NCBI GenBank assembly: GCA_958510875.1
Contig: OY294067.1
Location: forward strand, 27,144,912-27,208,911
Direction of reading: 5' to 3'
Source of the DNA: Endomychus coccineus
Taxonomy: Eukaryota; Arthropoda; Insecta; Coleoptera; Endomychidae
DNA: 64,000 nt
The notes under the pieces were generated by a model that had not been told where the DNA came from, did not search any database, and saw only the letters and a list, made by a program, of their open reading frames with translations. Below, piece by piece: positions 24,701 to 35,564 of this stretch (positions within the stretch are counted from its first letter, which is position 1; each line of letters begins with the position of its first letter). The position numbers and the translations under genes were made by a program.

Positions 24701-27700
24701 TTTGATGCCACAGAAATGACAAAAATACAATAGCCGTTCAGAAATACATTTCTCATCAAAATTTTGGTAGTCATTTTAAATATCTGATAGAAGAAGCCAT
24801 TACCTATAAATAAGAAATAATCACCCTTATCCACTAAAAATACTTTTAAAGTACTGAGGTCCTTTCGGTTACCAACTCAAAGGAAACTGTGATGATGGCT
24901 ACCCGGTAGCCAAAAAGCCCTCAGTACTTTAAAAGTATTTTTAGTGAATAATAGTGTGGACTCTCTTGTAGTTTGTTAAGCTTATTAAGTTTGTGATAGT
25001 TATAAGTAAAATAATAATATTGGAGCAATAACAATTGTGACTGCAGTGTCGATGCTGATTGTGAAGAATGTCTTTAATTCACCAATTTTAAACAAATTGG
25101 TAAATACTTGAAACAATTTACTTTACTTAACAATAAAAAACTTACCAGTTAATATATTTTGAAATGCCATATCTACATTAGTGGAGTCAAGAGCAGAAGT
25201 TTCTATAAAAGAGAGACCATTTTTTTCTGCAAAGCCTTTGGACTCGTCAGTGAGGACGGCACGGAGATGCCTAAGATCAGATTTGTTACCAACCAACATA
25301 ATCACAATGTTCTGATCAGCGTGGTCTCTGAGTTCCCTTAGCCAACGTTCTACATTTTCGTAAGTGAGGTGTTTGGCGATATCGTAGACGAGTAAAGCCC
25401 CTACCGCACCTCGATAGTAAGCGGCGGTGATCGCTCGATATCTTTCTTGTCCTGCCGTATCCCATATCTGAGCTTTAATTGTTTTTCCATCAACCTGATG
25501 AAACATTCAAAACGTAAGAGATGTGCTGCAATTTTGTTTCATAGTACATAAGAGGATCATACATCATCATAATAGATGATTGTTTTGTTAAGATGACCTT
25601 AGACTTTATTTTTGCTGTTTATTATATTAGTTATATGGTACTCATTAACTTAGTATGATTACTGTCATATTCCCTATTGAAGCATTGCCTGATTGATTCA
25701 ATAATCTCAAAGAGAAAGGCAGTGAAGATACAGGTCTGAATTTGTCAGCAGAATTAGGCAAGCAAGGTGGGTAATAATCAACCTCAAACCTCAAAAGAGT
25801 GATTCATTAAGTAAATCTGGATTCCAGATGATGGTAGGTTTTGCAAGAAATTGAGATATTGTCAAAACTGAGATGATTTTATTTATATTACATACTAATG
25901 AATGATGTTTTCAATTAATTAAAATTTCTATATGAGGAATTCAAGGATTATTAGGAATAATGGTAATGAAACTCATTAGAAAAAACTGAATTGGCTGAAT
26001 TGAATTTAGTTCTTTCTCTGAATATTTTTCTTCAATCAGCAATATTCTTCATAAAGCTCCTAGATTCAAGAAATTAATACATTTCTTAAATTTTCTTCTC
26101 AAATACAAAGGTTCAATTGAAGTTGAAGACAATTACAATTTTTTTTATAATTTTACAATAGGACTAAAAAATGTATCATCTGCAGTATGATTAGGACAAA
26201 TAAAATATATTTATCAACACATTCTTGCTATAGTATTAATATTAGTCCAGGCTATGAACAGGAAAAAAAACATGTAAGTTCGAATCAAAAATGTTTTTTT
26301 GCATTAGCTTCAGGAGGTTCTCAGGATCATTCATACACCTTAAAACCTCTTGGGAACCCCAACCCCACCCTTTGGGGGCGAAAATGGCCCGAAATCTCCA
26401 AGTCTTGAATTGTATTTTCTACAAAAAAGGTATTTTGGCATTTCGAGTGCACCTAGGGGGTTCTTTGGGTCAACGAACACAAATTCGTAGCCAGATTTAC
26501 TTGCAATTCATCGTAGGGGTGGTCAAATCGACAAAATTGGCCAATTTCGCACCCCTAATACGTTATTTTGCAATTTACGTGTTTTAGGCATTTCGAATGC
26601 ACCAAGGTTTTTTGGGGGGTCGCTGATCACGAATCCGTGGCCACATTAACTTGCAATCCATCGTTGGGGTGGTAAAATCGACGAAATTGGCCAATTTTGC
26701 ACCCCTATATGTTATTTTGCAATTTACGTGTTTTTGGCATTTTGAATGCACCAAGGGGGTTTTTTGGGTCACTGAATACGATTCCGAAGCCAGATTTACT
26801 CCGAAGTAATTTTAAAATGCAAAAATAATAAAAATTTAGAAGCGTGTCAAATTAGTCATTATTGTAAATTTCCCACCCCTACGATGATATTCGAGTAAAT
26901 CTGGCTTCGGAATCGTATTCAGCGACCCAAAAAACCTCCGTGGTGCATTCGAAATGCCTAATTGCTTGCAAGACGGAATTATAAATTTATTGAAGACTAC
27001 ATCCAGTTTACTCAGAGGGATTGATAGATTTACAATAAATATAAGTTGAAAACATTAGAATTTAATTTCATCCCTTCCGTGATTATGATGACTAATCCAC
27101 AGTTCATCTAGTTTATTTCTAGCAGAAATAACAGACAAAACAAAAAAAGAAGAAAATAATTGCCATCAAATAGTTCCATAGTTTCCATGAGTGCTAGCAA
27201 ACAAAATGTGAGATATTGAAGCAAATGAGAAAACTCTCATCCTCATTGAAGACCTGATTGTTACCAGAGATGGTTTCACTTATAATTCATGGAAGTACCT
27301 CTCATCCTTGTTCATAGTTCAAAAGATCAACCATTTGATAAAATGTTTATTTTAGAAAATATATCTACCTACTAGATAAATGAACACATATGGTCAATGA
27401 ATTCATCTTACATGTAATAAGGATGTAAGGTTTAATTACATACAGCGTATAACATTTAACCAAAATTCCATTAAAAAAAGGGAAGCCCACATTGTTTCTT
27501 TTTAATATTACGAACCCTCAATGAAATTAGAAAAGATTTTATTTGATGCTTTCGACCATTGGAATTACTAATCTGTTACATCAATTACTGTAGGTCATAC
27601 AAGTCGTTAAAGCTTTTAATGTAGAGTTCAATAACAAACTCATAATTCATTTCAAATATGAGTATTAAGGATGGAAGCCATAAAAAATCAAATATACCAA

Positions 27701-28550
27701 TTTTTAAATATGAATAAGTTGATTTGGATATTAATAAAAATCCATTTACCAGCATGAAACAAAACACCACTGATAAAAGACAATCTGCAAAGGAAATGAC
27801 TACTAAAGGAGGTAACATTTGAGAATACATATCTGCAAGATAAAGCAATTGCATCACATTTTAGGCAAAATAAATGACTAGAACTAAAAGTCAGCCGAAT
27901 CTGTATCCATGATACAATTCATAAATGAACCTGGATTCAAAATATAATACAACTGAAGGTTCAAAGCTAACTGCCAGTGTTCTAAAAACAAGTGCCCAAA
28001 ATGATAGATGATTTCAATATGTAGTGGAATTTAACTGTAAATGAATGAAGATGGAGAATAATAATTGAATTATCACCTGACATAATAACATTATAATAAA
28101 TACCTTCATACTGCGAGTAGCAAACTCAACACCTATTGTTGACTTTGACTCCAAATTGAATTCATTCCTAGTAAATCTCGATAATAAATTACTTTTTCCC
28201 ACACCGGAGTCTCCAATTAGAACCACTGAAAAAGAAAACAGTACAGTTGGATTGTCCTATTCAAACGTTATTATGATCGAACATTGTTGATACGTCACTA
28301 GCAAAATAAAAACGTACTCAATCTATTCAAAGCTAATATTGATTATGGATTGGTTAATAAATTGAAATCATTTAAGAGAAGTAGTTTTGAAATGGGAAAC
28401 GTAGTGACTTAATTACCCAATCGACCTATGACTTGATTACGAGAAAATAATTCAAATGTCAACCATTTCACGAAATATTAGCAAGATAAAACAGAAAGAA
28501 CAACTCTTACCTTTAAACAAATAATCATATTCATCATCCTTGGAACTCAT
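18706..28550 (-). CDS. Rab11: Rab11 small GTPase (four coding exons)
   Basis: Rab11 is a GTPase of recycling endosomes. Coding exons on the minus strand are 28550-28511 ([13 protein letters not shown]), 28225-28104, 25494-25146 and 18842-18706; all junctions are GT/AG and the joined frame is 215 codons plus stop, the normal Rab11 length. The P-loop is GDSGVGKS, switch I STIGVEFA, switch [15 protein letters not shown], and the base-binding motifs are NKSD and ETSA. The C-terminal exon starts [15 protein letters not shown] and ends VRKQCCQ, the double-Cys site for geranylgeranylation. Intron 3 is 6.3 kb and hosts a MULE remnant, a copia remnant and a foldback repeat; intron 2 hosts repeat family A. 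Divergent from C1D. Confidence 0.95.
19265..19380 (-). repeat. Dispersed repeat, family B (inverted copy)
   Basis: Contains acgtctttccacgcctttag, the inverse of the segment at 4685-4815, with matching flanks on both sides (aatatccctgttaattcaaa against its partner). It lies in Rab11 intron 3. Confidence 0.55.
20853..20933 (+). other. Possible first coding exon of an unknown membrane protein
   Basis: ATG starts 27 codons ([16 protein letters not shown], then [11 protein letters not shown]) followed at once by a strong donor, gtaagta, in phase 0. The peptide has a short charged start with two Cys and then a hydrophobic run long enough for a signal anchor. It lies inside Rab11 intron 3 on the opposite strand. 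No following exon was found, and the frame stops six codons after the donor if unspliced. The protein family is not recognised and the call rests only on this pattern. Confidence 0.25.
21432..22250 (+). pseudogene. FLYWCH zinc finger / MULE transposase remnant
   Basis: From 21432 the frame reads [14 protein letters not shown], a stop, then [30 protein letters not shown] and further on a GEHN-type end, which is the FLYWCH zinc-finger pattern. Beyond several stops and shifts, a frame from about 21925 gives [20 protein letters not shown] and IPLIYAG, the start of the MULE transposase core with the first Asp in DGTF. The later catalytic part is lost. It is a decayed Mutator-like element in Rab11 intron 3. 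Confidence 0.7.
22869..22882 (+). promoter_or_regulatory. Primer-binding site of a Ty1/copia element
   Basis: ggttatgggcccag matches the initiator-Met tRNA-type primer site common in insect copia elements. It lies 105 bases before the gag-like ORF. The 5' LTR should end just before 22869, but its start could not be fixed and no 3' LTR was found. Confidence 0.55.
22869..24610 (+). pseudogene. Decayed Ty1/copia retrotransposon (gag to integrase)
   Basis: Gag starts at 22988 ([17 protein letters not shown], then [16 protein letters not shown]) and breaks near 23286. A CCHC zinc knuckle ([13 protein letters not shown]) lies at about 23643 and the protease motif SDSGATSHM at about 23816. Text like [13 protein letters not shown] leads to an integrase stretch ([11 protein letters not shown], then [18 protein letters not shown]) up to about 24600. 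Many stops and frameshifts occur, and no reverse transcriptase or RNase H follows, so only the 5' two-thirds of a dead copy remains in Rab11 intron 3. Confidence 0.8.
24802..24962. repeat. Foldback repeat with decayed hammerhead-like core
   Basis: The arms tttaaagtactgagg and cctcagtactttaaa are inverted around about 65 bases. The arms and flanks (taataatcacccttatccac) match the larger foldback at 58145-58600. The centre keeps tgatgatggctac and tagcc, but the conserved core is changed (CUGUGAUGA, and GAAA reduced to an A-run), so a working ribozyme is unlikely here. Confidence 0.65.
26290..26965. repeat. Tandem repeat family A, about 150-bp unit
   Basis: Three direct copies start near 26449, 26599 and 26748, each with a gcacc-aaggggg-ttttttgggtc block and a later ttggccaattttgcaccc block. 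An inverted partial copy follows at 26870-26965 (ggcttcggaatcgtattcag). It is shared with 4290-4650 and lies in Rab11 intron 2. Confidence 0.75.
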
Positions 28551-28960
28551 AACTATATTTTTTTACAACTTTTAATAGATTTCAAAATAATAACACAAAG
28601 AACTTTAGAACATAACACAAATGATTAAATACCGTTAGTAACACTGAATTATTCTCATTACAGGCACATTTCTTACACTGGTATTTACATTAAACATTCG
28701 ATTAATGATATAAATTTAAGTACCTAATACTTTCGAACGAACAAAATGGCGTCTACTATATTTTTTTTGTAATGATGACGGCAGATGCAGAACGCCCCTA
28801 CTTTATTAATAAACGTCAGTCGCCGACCGCTGCCTGTCGCTCAAAAGTGTGCCTTTGCGCAACTACTCGCGTCTACATCTCTGCGAGTCTACGATCCGAC
28901 TATTAGTCAGAAGATCATTCGGTGTTGCCATATTTCGCTCGGCTCGTTTCTCTCCCAGAA
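28551..28960 (-). promoter_or_regulatory. Rab11 upstream region
   Basis: This is the 5' flank of Rab11. It includes a less AT-rich stretch at 28790-28960 and the word caaaatggcg at 28742, which resembles a YY1/Pho binding site. A non-coding first exon may lie here, but no splice site could be chosen with confidence. Confidence 0.35.
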
Positions 28961-29132
28961 AAGAGTGTATAACTAAGCACTAGAGCGCTGTAATTCTGGG
29001 AAGTTCTAGTTTCATCAATTACCAATGAAAAACATGATATATACCTCAATGATTTGTGTATGTAATTTATAGTATCCTATATCCTAGATACTAGACTTCT
29101 GTGGGAGTGGGGTATACAATTATAGCTTTCTA

Positions 29133-30398
29133 TAGGGTTTTCCATTAAGGCTGGGTAGATGTTAAAATTGAATAAAACAAGTTGTGTGTGAGATATAAAC
29201 GAATTTTTTGTTTTATTTGGAAGGCCTGTTAATGACATTATGTATGAAATATTACATCGTTTAAATGACGCCGCGGCTTCGGTGGGTGGCGCGCATTCGA
29301 GAGGTCCAATATTCGACGACTCTGGCGCATAGATCAGGTTGAATTTGAGCAATGGTACGGGTTATGTTGACTTTGAGTGCACCGGTCGTTTGCGGCCTAT
29401 TGGCATAGACCTGCGACTTAAGGAAACCCCAGAAAAAAAATCTAAATCTCGGTGACCAGTTCACGTCGCCTCTGCGTAAGATAACCCTGCCCTCAAATCG
29501 CTTGTGCAGAATGTCCATTGTGGCATCAGCTGTGTGGCATGTGGCGCCGTCTTGCTGAAACCATATATCGTACACAATTATATCATCCAATTTGAGCCGT
29601 AAGAAATCGGTTAGCATAGATCGGTAGCGCTCTCCGTTGACGGTGATGGCAATGCCATCGTCGTTTTCGCAAAAGTACGGACCGATAATAATGCAGCCGG
29701 ACCACAATCCACACCAAACAATGACTTTCAGCGGATCCATTGCCACTTGGTGGACCTCGTGCAGATTGGCATCGTCCCAAATCCGGCAATTTTGCCTTTT
29801 GACGTACCCATTCATCCAAGAATGGGCCTCGTCGCTGAAGATGATTTTTTTGTTAAAATCGGAGTTTGCTTCCAACTGCTCCAGAGCCCACTCAGCGAAC
29901 TCACGGCGTTGTCTATGATCTTTACCTCCAGCTCCTAGGTCAGTTGGATCTTGTACGGGTGTAGACCTTAGTCCCGACGCGATATTCGCCAAGTTGATGT
30001 CTGCGAAAGGCCGAGTTCTTGTGCGTGGCGCAGAATTGACTGCCTCCGGTTCTCCTGCACACTCATGGACAGCTGCGATGTTTTCGGCAGATCTTGCGTT
30101 TCTTTTACGTACAGATGTTGGCTGATTGTGCAGTGAACCAGTCAACTCAAATTTGGCCAGGAGACGTTGAATAGTCGACTGGGAAGGACGACCATGCAAA
30201 CCATAAAATGGGCGCAACGCGCGCACTGTTGCCACAAGAGAACATCCATTTTGATAATGAAAGTTTTATCATTTGAACGCGTTGCTCGACACTGTAACTT
30301 GTCATGGTGATTTGTCTTGAGTGACTCAATAATAAACAATAGATTTGACAGATGCAGCCTAAATAACATGGCCTACCCATCCCTATTGGAAAACCCTT
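29133..30398 (-). mobile_element. Tc1/mariner-type DDE element between Rab11 and C1D
   Basis: The left end agggttttccattaaggctg and the right end (minus strand) agggttttccaatagggatg are terminal inverted repeats of about 24 bp. TA lies next to each end (29131-29132 and 30399-30400). The 1.27-kb element occupies most of the divergent intergenic space, leaving only 135 bp before the C1D start codon. Confidence 0.8.
29261..30305 (-). pseudogene. DDE_3-type transposase, damaged
   Basis: The frame starts MTSYSVEQRVQMIKL and shifts near residue 25; a second frame gives ATVRALRPFYGLHGRPS and STIQRLLAKFELTGSL, the helix-turn-helix region. The DDE part has the first Asp in IIFSDEAHSW and the second in QQDGATCHTAD. 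The block that should carry the third acidic residue is shortened to SPRFRFFFWGF, so that residue is missing. A stretch in the middle (residues 57-97 of the main frame) is also out of register with the family. Not active. Confidence 0.75.
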
Positions 30399-30533
30399 TA
30401 GTAGGAATATTAATATAAAAGTATTTTGTTCTATGGATACAACTTACATAACCTACCTCTTGTACGCAGACTAATATGTGGTTATCATAATAGTTTTTCG
30501 CCATTCTTCTTACTTCTTTACATTTACACAAAA

Positions 30534-31017
30534 ATGGACTTTGGAGATTTACAAGAGGATCAAGCTATTAAAGAAAAAATCACCAATTTTCATGATAGTA
30601 TTGAAAGCATTGACAAAATATTAGATACAGCATTGAATTTCAGTAATTATGAAAAACTGTCGACTAAAGAGAAGGTAGATTTTGATTTATTTCAAGCTTA
30701 TACATTGAATACATTGTTCTGGCTTTATTTGAGAAGCAAGGGCGAAGATCCCAATAAATGTGAAGTAAGAACTCAACTGAATAGAATCAAAGAGTATATG
30801 AATAAGGCAAAATTGGTAAGTATATCTTGTAATTAAGTTTTGTACACCAAATTGATTCTTATTCTTGTTCAAGGCTCATGAAAGACATACAATAAGGCCT
30901 AGAATTGATCAACCAGCTGCAAAACGGTTTGTGAAGCATGGCATTCATCCGTCTAAGAAGAACCGAGCTGTGGATTCACCACGACGCTTCAATAAAAAGA
31001 TGAAATTTTCTGACTAA
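30534..31017 (+). CDS. C1D: C1D / Rrp47-like nuclear exosome cofactor (two exons)
   Basis: C1D (Rrp47/Lrp1) binds RNA and the exonuclease Rrp6 and helps the nuclear exosome in rRNA processing. The exons are 30534-30815 and 30874-31017, joined in phase 0 across a 58-bp intron (gtaagt ... ttcaag). The product is 141 residues, the same as human C1D. The Sas10/C1D domain covers ESIDKILDTALNFSNYEKL and FDLFQAYTLNTLFWLYLRSK. The C-terminus is basic (AAKRFVKHGIHPSKKNR). The ORF is open further upstream, but the start at 30534 fits the family. It is transcribed away from Rab11; a transposon ends 135 bp upstream. Confidence 0.9.
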
Positions 31018-31229
31018 GCTGTGATATCTATATATTCTCTTGATTATATTTTTCTTAGAATACTAGGTTATACTACAATAATAATTTATACAAAATATTT
31101 TCTGCATAACTTATTTCTTCAATCTTGTTTATTATATTAGCACAAACTTCCATCATTATGGAAGAAATAGTATGTATGAGAATGGTACAATGGTGATCCA
31201 AACCACAGTCGTACAAATAGGTCTGGGAA

Positions 31230-31790
31230 CTCTATGTTTGACATGAGTCTTATATGTCGCCAAACTCGTAGTCCCTCGCTCAGCCTCCAGCTAGCGCTTG
31301 GATCGAAGTATGGCAACAATCACATTATTAAGTAAAATAATTTGTCTCGTAACGCAATATTTACTATTCTGATTTGAGAGAGGAATAGAACTGTTACTCT
31401 TGTCAAAATGTATTACTCATCTTAAAAATAACTTCCCCTTTTTCGTTATACATGACGCACACATAAAAGACCTTGTTAAAACGATTTCTTTCCAAAATCA
31501 CAAGCATCCAGTTTTTTCGCATTTCCGCATCTTTCGGCGCTTTAAAAACAGAAGTTTCTTGCTTTACACTTTTGTAAATTTTTTTCTAAAAACGCCGGTA
31601 TTCCTTGTGCTACAAGTCAACAATGACAGTTGCCAGAGAAGAGAACACGATCGTATACGTGCCAGAGATCATTCCTCGACTCATGCGCCACTCTTTTGGT
31701 ACTACGCGACAGTTGACGCTTAGCGGACACTTCTCACATAGGAAAGCCTCGAGTTCCCAGACCTGTATATACGACCGTTATTCAAACTAA
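31230..31790. repeat. Dispersed repeat, family C (split copy)
   Basis: Segments tcgtagtccctcgctcagcc (31270) and gcgacagttgacgcttagcg (31707) recur at 35578 and 35728 in the same order. The two halves are about 300 bp apart here but adjacent at 35.6 kb. Short ORFs here are not genes. Confidence 0.55.
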
Positions 31791-31799
31791 TTGCATAAC

Positions 31800-33886
31800 C
31801 TACTCTGTGCTAACTGTCCAGAGATAATAAGACTTCTTAACATTTATTCTTTTTAACATCTAATAATAATCTATAATAATTTAAGAGCTTAAGGCAAATT
31901 TGAAAATTGGCTCCCAGTTACAATAGAGGGTGTCATATTATTTATGCATTTACTTCATTTGAATTAATGAAAGCATGGACATTTAAATTCATTTTGAGAT
32001 AATAAAATTTTGTTCATTGCATTCAAAACTTGGTGATAAAATAATTGGTATATACCACTTCGAACATACTTAATACCTATTATTTTTTACTTGCATCTAG
32101 AAAACCTGAAAGGGAAAATATGAATTTCACTTATTCACAAAAGTTTCAATGTTCTTCACTGTATTTTAATTATTGTATATTGGGAAAATAATATTTCCAA
32201 TATTATTGAGATTTGAAACACATTAATGCTGATTATTACTCCAAAGAAAGTAGGTGGTAATTACTTTTGATTTTGTTTGTGAAAATCTTAATTTCGTTCT
32301 ACTAAATTTGATTATGAATGTGTACATCAAGTTTCTTAGGTGGGTAATGAAGTATTCACAGCATATATTGGTTATGGAACCAATAATTTTGAGAGTAAAG
32401 GTATATTCTCATTTCCTGTTGACCAAACTTTTAGATATAAAAGAGTAGAACTTCAGTCAGTGAGCAGACACAGATAATCCTTGAGGTTAATAAAAGTACT
32501 GTTGTAAACTGGATGAATAATTATTACAAGCACAAAATTCAGGAATAGCAAACATGTTCTAGAACTGGTTAAAATATATAGTATTGGGAAGGAAATGATT
32601 TGCGATATTGTGAGAAAGAAAGCTGACTTACAGTTTGCAAGTCTAGGCTATTTCTGCTGGCAGAAAAACAAAAATGTTCGAAGAACTTTTTGATGCAATA
32701 CCTATCCAAGCATAAACCATCTATGAAGAGCTCAAGAATGGCTTCAATATGAAAACCTCGTGTATTAGAAAAGCCCATAATCTTTTATTTTTGTATTTGT
32801 ATGTATTTCCAAATGAATTAAATTTTGATGCATTAATTTGAAAATTACACTAGATTGATCAGTACATTGCGCATTAGCCCAAAGGGTTAAGACGGAGTGG
32901 TGGGTGAGCCGAAAGAAGGCAATACTTCATTCGCTATGCTGACTCAGTCTTCGGCATAAGCTGATTAAGAGCACAAGCAAAGTCACAGTTTGGCCAATAT
33001 GTAGAGAGTAACAACGTGCCTCTAAGACGATAGGAGTCAAGGCTTCTTTCGCTACGCTCAGTCCATCTTTCGCATAAGCCGATAAAGAGGGCAGACTGCG
33101 GTCTGTATATTGGCGCGAGCTCGATTCTTTTCTATACAATCAGCCAGATAGTGTGGCGCACCAGACAGTGGGCCAATCAAAGCGAATAGCGTCGCTGCTC
33201 AATAACTCCTTAAGCTACAACATTGATTTTTCAATGCAGTTAATTTCGAACAACATATCTAGTATGTGTCAAACAGTGGATTGCGTTTAACATTTGGCCG
33301 CTACACGTAAACATGCATTTGCCATTTAACCTGACTCATTCAAGAAAGACTTTGTTCGTTAGGCTCGCTCCCCCTAATTACGAAAAGAGTTATTACTGTA
33401 ACTTATGGTTGATTGATTGCATACATTCAAGAGTCATACTTTACAGTAAAGTTATGGCTTAGGATTACTAATTTATGAAATAAGAAAAATGTAGGTTTAT
33501 TATAAATTCAATGTATTATTCATTATCATTCAATTAATCAATCCAATTATCTAATCAAGAATCATACCTTGGCCAGCTCCAGAAACTAGTGTAGAACTAT
33601 ATTTTCAGTGCCATCTTAATCAGAGAATTTATATTTATTATGATGAATGTGAAATAAATAAATTGTTCACAATACTTTACGATGATTGACACTTGATTTT
33701 TTGAAATTCCATGCAAACTAGGTTTGGGTTTTTGTATTATATACAATTTATTCGTTTCATGTTCATCTTTCAGTCAAATCTTAAGTTTTGAACATTAAGA
33801 AATTATTTCTCAAAAAAATACAAGTGGAACAGAAACTGGAAATTTGTTATTCATATTTCCATAGAATGAATCCCAAATAGTTTCTT
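31800..33886. repeat. Intergenic with a duplicated segment at 32895-33130
   Basis: Most of this stretch shows nothing. Between 32895 and 33130 a segment is present twice in diverged form: ttcggcataagctgattaag near 32952 and ttcgcataagccgataaaga near 33069, each preceded by a cgctatgct/cgctacgct word. A likely polyadenylation signal of the MBD2/3-like gene lies at about 33745 (minus strand). Confidence 0.45.
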
Positions 33887-34513
33887 TTACCATTTTAAAG
33901 CTTCTTGTAACCGTTTTCTTGCATCAGCAACTTTATCCTCCTGTGATTTAATATCATCTTCTGAAATATTGACAGCTTGTACTAATGGTTGTTTAGGATC
34001 TAAAAAAACTCCAGGATTTTTTTCCAATGATGTTTTTAATCCTGTTTGTCCAGTTACAGGTTGAGTGGAAACATGAAGGGCTGTTGCAACACTTTGGATA
34101 ATTGTTTCTTCTTTGACATTGGGACCCACAGGTTTTAATCCTTTAGGTAATTCCATGGCATCAAATTCTATACCGTCTAAATCACAAGCTCGTAATCCTT
34201 CCAATCGTTTCTCCCACATCAATTGTTTTGGTTTTTCTTGATTACCATTTTTAAAATCTGACTTTACCTTACTGTCTTGGATTTTGAAAACAGTAACTGG
34301 TTGTTTGAAAATTGAAGCCGTTTGCCGAATTGGAGGAACAAGTGAAGCATCATTACGAACACCTCTATTGTAATACATAACATCCACTTTTCCAACAGAT
34401 ATACCTGTTTTGTGTAACACATCTTCCCTATTCCATCTTTTAGGGAGTGCTGCACATTCATATTTAGTTTTTTCTATTATGTTTGTATTATTGCCAGTAT
34501 TCATTAGATTCAT
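33887..34513 (-). CDS. MBD2/3-like methyl-CpG-binding domain protein, single exon
   Basis: MBD2/3 proteins are core subunits of the NuRD chromatin-remodelling complex. The 208-codon ORF starts with the first half of the MBD (ECAALPKRWNREDVLHKTG, then GKVDVMYYN) and passes straight into VPPIRQTASIFKQPVTVFKI. The NuRD-binding segment follows (QLMWEKRLEGLRACDLDGIE, LPKGLKPVGPNVKEETII, TALHVSTQPVTGQTG, EKNPGVFLDPKQPL). It ends with the coiled coil (QEDKVADARKRLQEALKW) that binds p66/GATAD2. The second half of the MBD is missing, as in the short MBD2/3 isoform described in Drosophila. No intron is seen, so it could be a retrocopy of the short isoform or a compact gene; the frame is intact. Confidence 0.85.
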   Translation of the reverse strand: MNLMNTGNNTNIIEKTKYECAALPKRWNREDVLHKTGISVGKVDVMYYNRGVRNDASLVPPIRQTASIFKQPVTVFKIQDSKVKSDFKNGNQEKPKQLMWEKRLEGLRACDLDGIEFDAMELPKGLKPVGPNVKEETIIQSVATALHVSTQPVTGQTGLKTSLEKNPGVFLDPKQPLVQAVNISEDDIKSQEDKVADARKRLQEALKW

Positions 34514-35272
34514 TTTTGTTTTGGTTATTTATATCATTTCTCATCTAGATTTAACAATATGTAGGTGTTTGGTGTTCTGTGAAGAAGCTGGAGATTACAT
34601 TCGTCGTCTTCTATGGGATAGAGCCATAGAAAACAATGACTTGTTCTACAGAATACCTTCATATTTTTATAAATCCAGTAATAATTATTCTACGTGTAAA
34701 TGTTTGAGGAAAAGCCCCAGAGCAATGAAAGGGCTTTTCCATCCTTGCTTAGAATCCAACATGTTTTGTTTATTTACGTAGGGCCTGTCCACAGAGTAGG
34801 TATAAGCTAAGCTGCTGTGTAGTTCCGTGTAGCCCGATCATTTGATTCGAACGGGGCTGAGTTGTTTGGGTTGATCATTTGTAATTATCGTTGTTAGTTT
34901 TAATCAAACTTGTTTGCTTATCTGTGTTGTTAATGTGACTTGTAGCTTTGAAAGTATGTTCTTGCGACTATTCTTGGGTAATAAGACTGTTCAATAATTC
35001 AATTGATAAACAATGCAAATTTCTATAGAATATATGAACGGCATAATCAATTGGTATACATTTTCCAATCGAGAATATTCCCTTTAACTTTAAGCCTTGC
35101 CTTTCAATGAATTACTCGATGGGCCACAGTCTCCAGGTTTCATTTAAACAAAACGCACATCGTCAGAGACTCCCGATCAATAAATCAGTAAAGACCATTG
35201 AGACTCAATGGTAAAGACAGTAAAGGATATCCATATGTTGTCTTCACTAGGAAATGTGGTGTTATTATCAAC
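34514..35272. other. Intergenic, upstream of MBD2/3-like gene
   Basis: Probable promoter region of the minus-strand MBD2/3-like gene. A plus-strand open frame ending at 34781 has no recognisable domain. Nothing else is seen. Confidence 0.4.
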
Positions 35273-35536
35273 GAGTTCTATAACTAGAGTGGACAAGTGG
35301 ATCCTACCAATGTATTATATTCATACGCGAGTAGGTATGCGTTCTCTGTCGCACTATTTCTTACCGCGCGGGCGCGTCTCGTGTATTATACGACGTGGCG
35401 TTACGCGCTCTATAGTACGAGCGCGTGGGGGTTACGTGAGCAAGGACAGACGCACTCGATTCGTATGAATAAATGCCCAGACGCACTCGATTCGTATGAA
35501 TAAATGCCTTACTTGTCCACTCTAGTTATAGAACTC
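35273..35536. mobile_element. MITE-like element with perfect 26-bp terminal inverted repeats
   Basis: The left end (35273-35298) begins gagttctataactagagtgg and the right end (35511-35536) is its exact inverse. The 264-bp body has an unusual CpG-rich core (ggcgcgtctcgtgtat, then cgagcgcgtgggg) and a 30-bp tandem duplication near 35450-35510 (acgcactcgattcgtatgaa twice). There is no coding capacity. The target duplication is unclear. Confidence 0.7.
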
Positions 35537-35564
35537 TTTGGTTATTATATTCAAAGCACCTTTA

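Noticed and set aside
26187..26772. ORFs in the 26.2-26.8 kb array
   Set aside because: They are translations of repeat family A.
32880..33130. Possible tRNA gene or tRNA-derived SINE
   Set aside because: No A-box/B-box pair or cloverleaf could be drawn; the stretch is only a diverged duplication.
34410..34781. 123-codon plus-strand ORF overlapping the MBD2/3-like start
   Set aside because: The first part is the shadow of the MBD2/3 frame and the rest has no domain.
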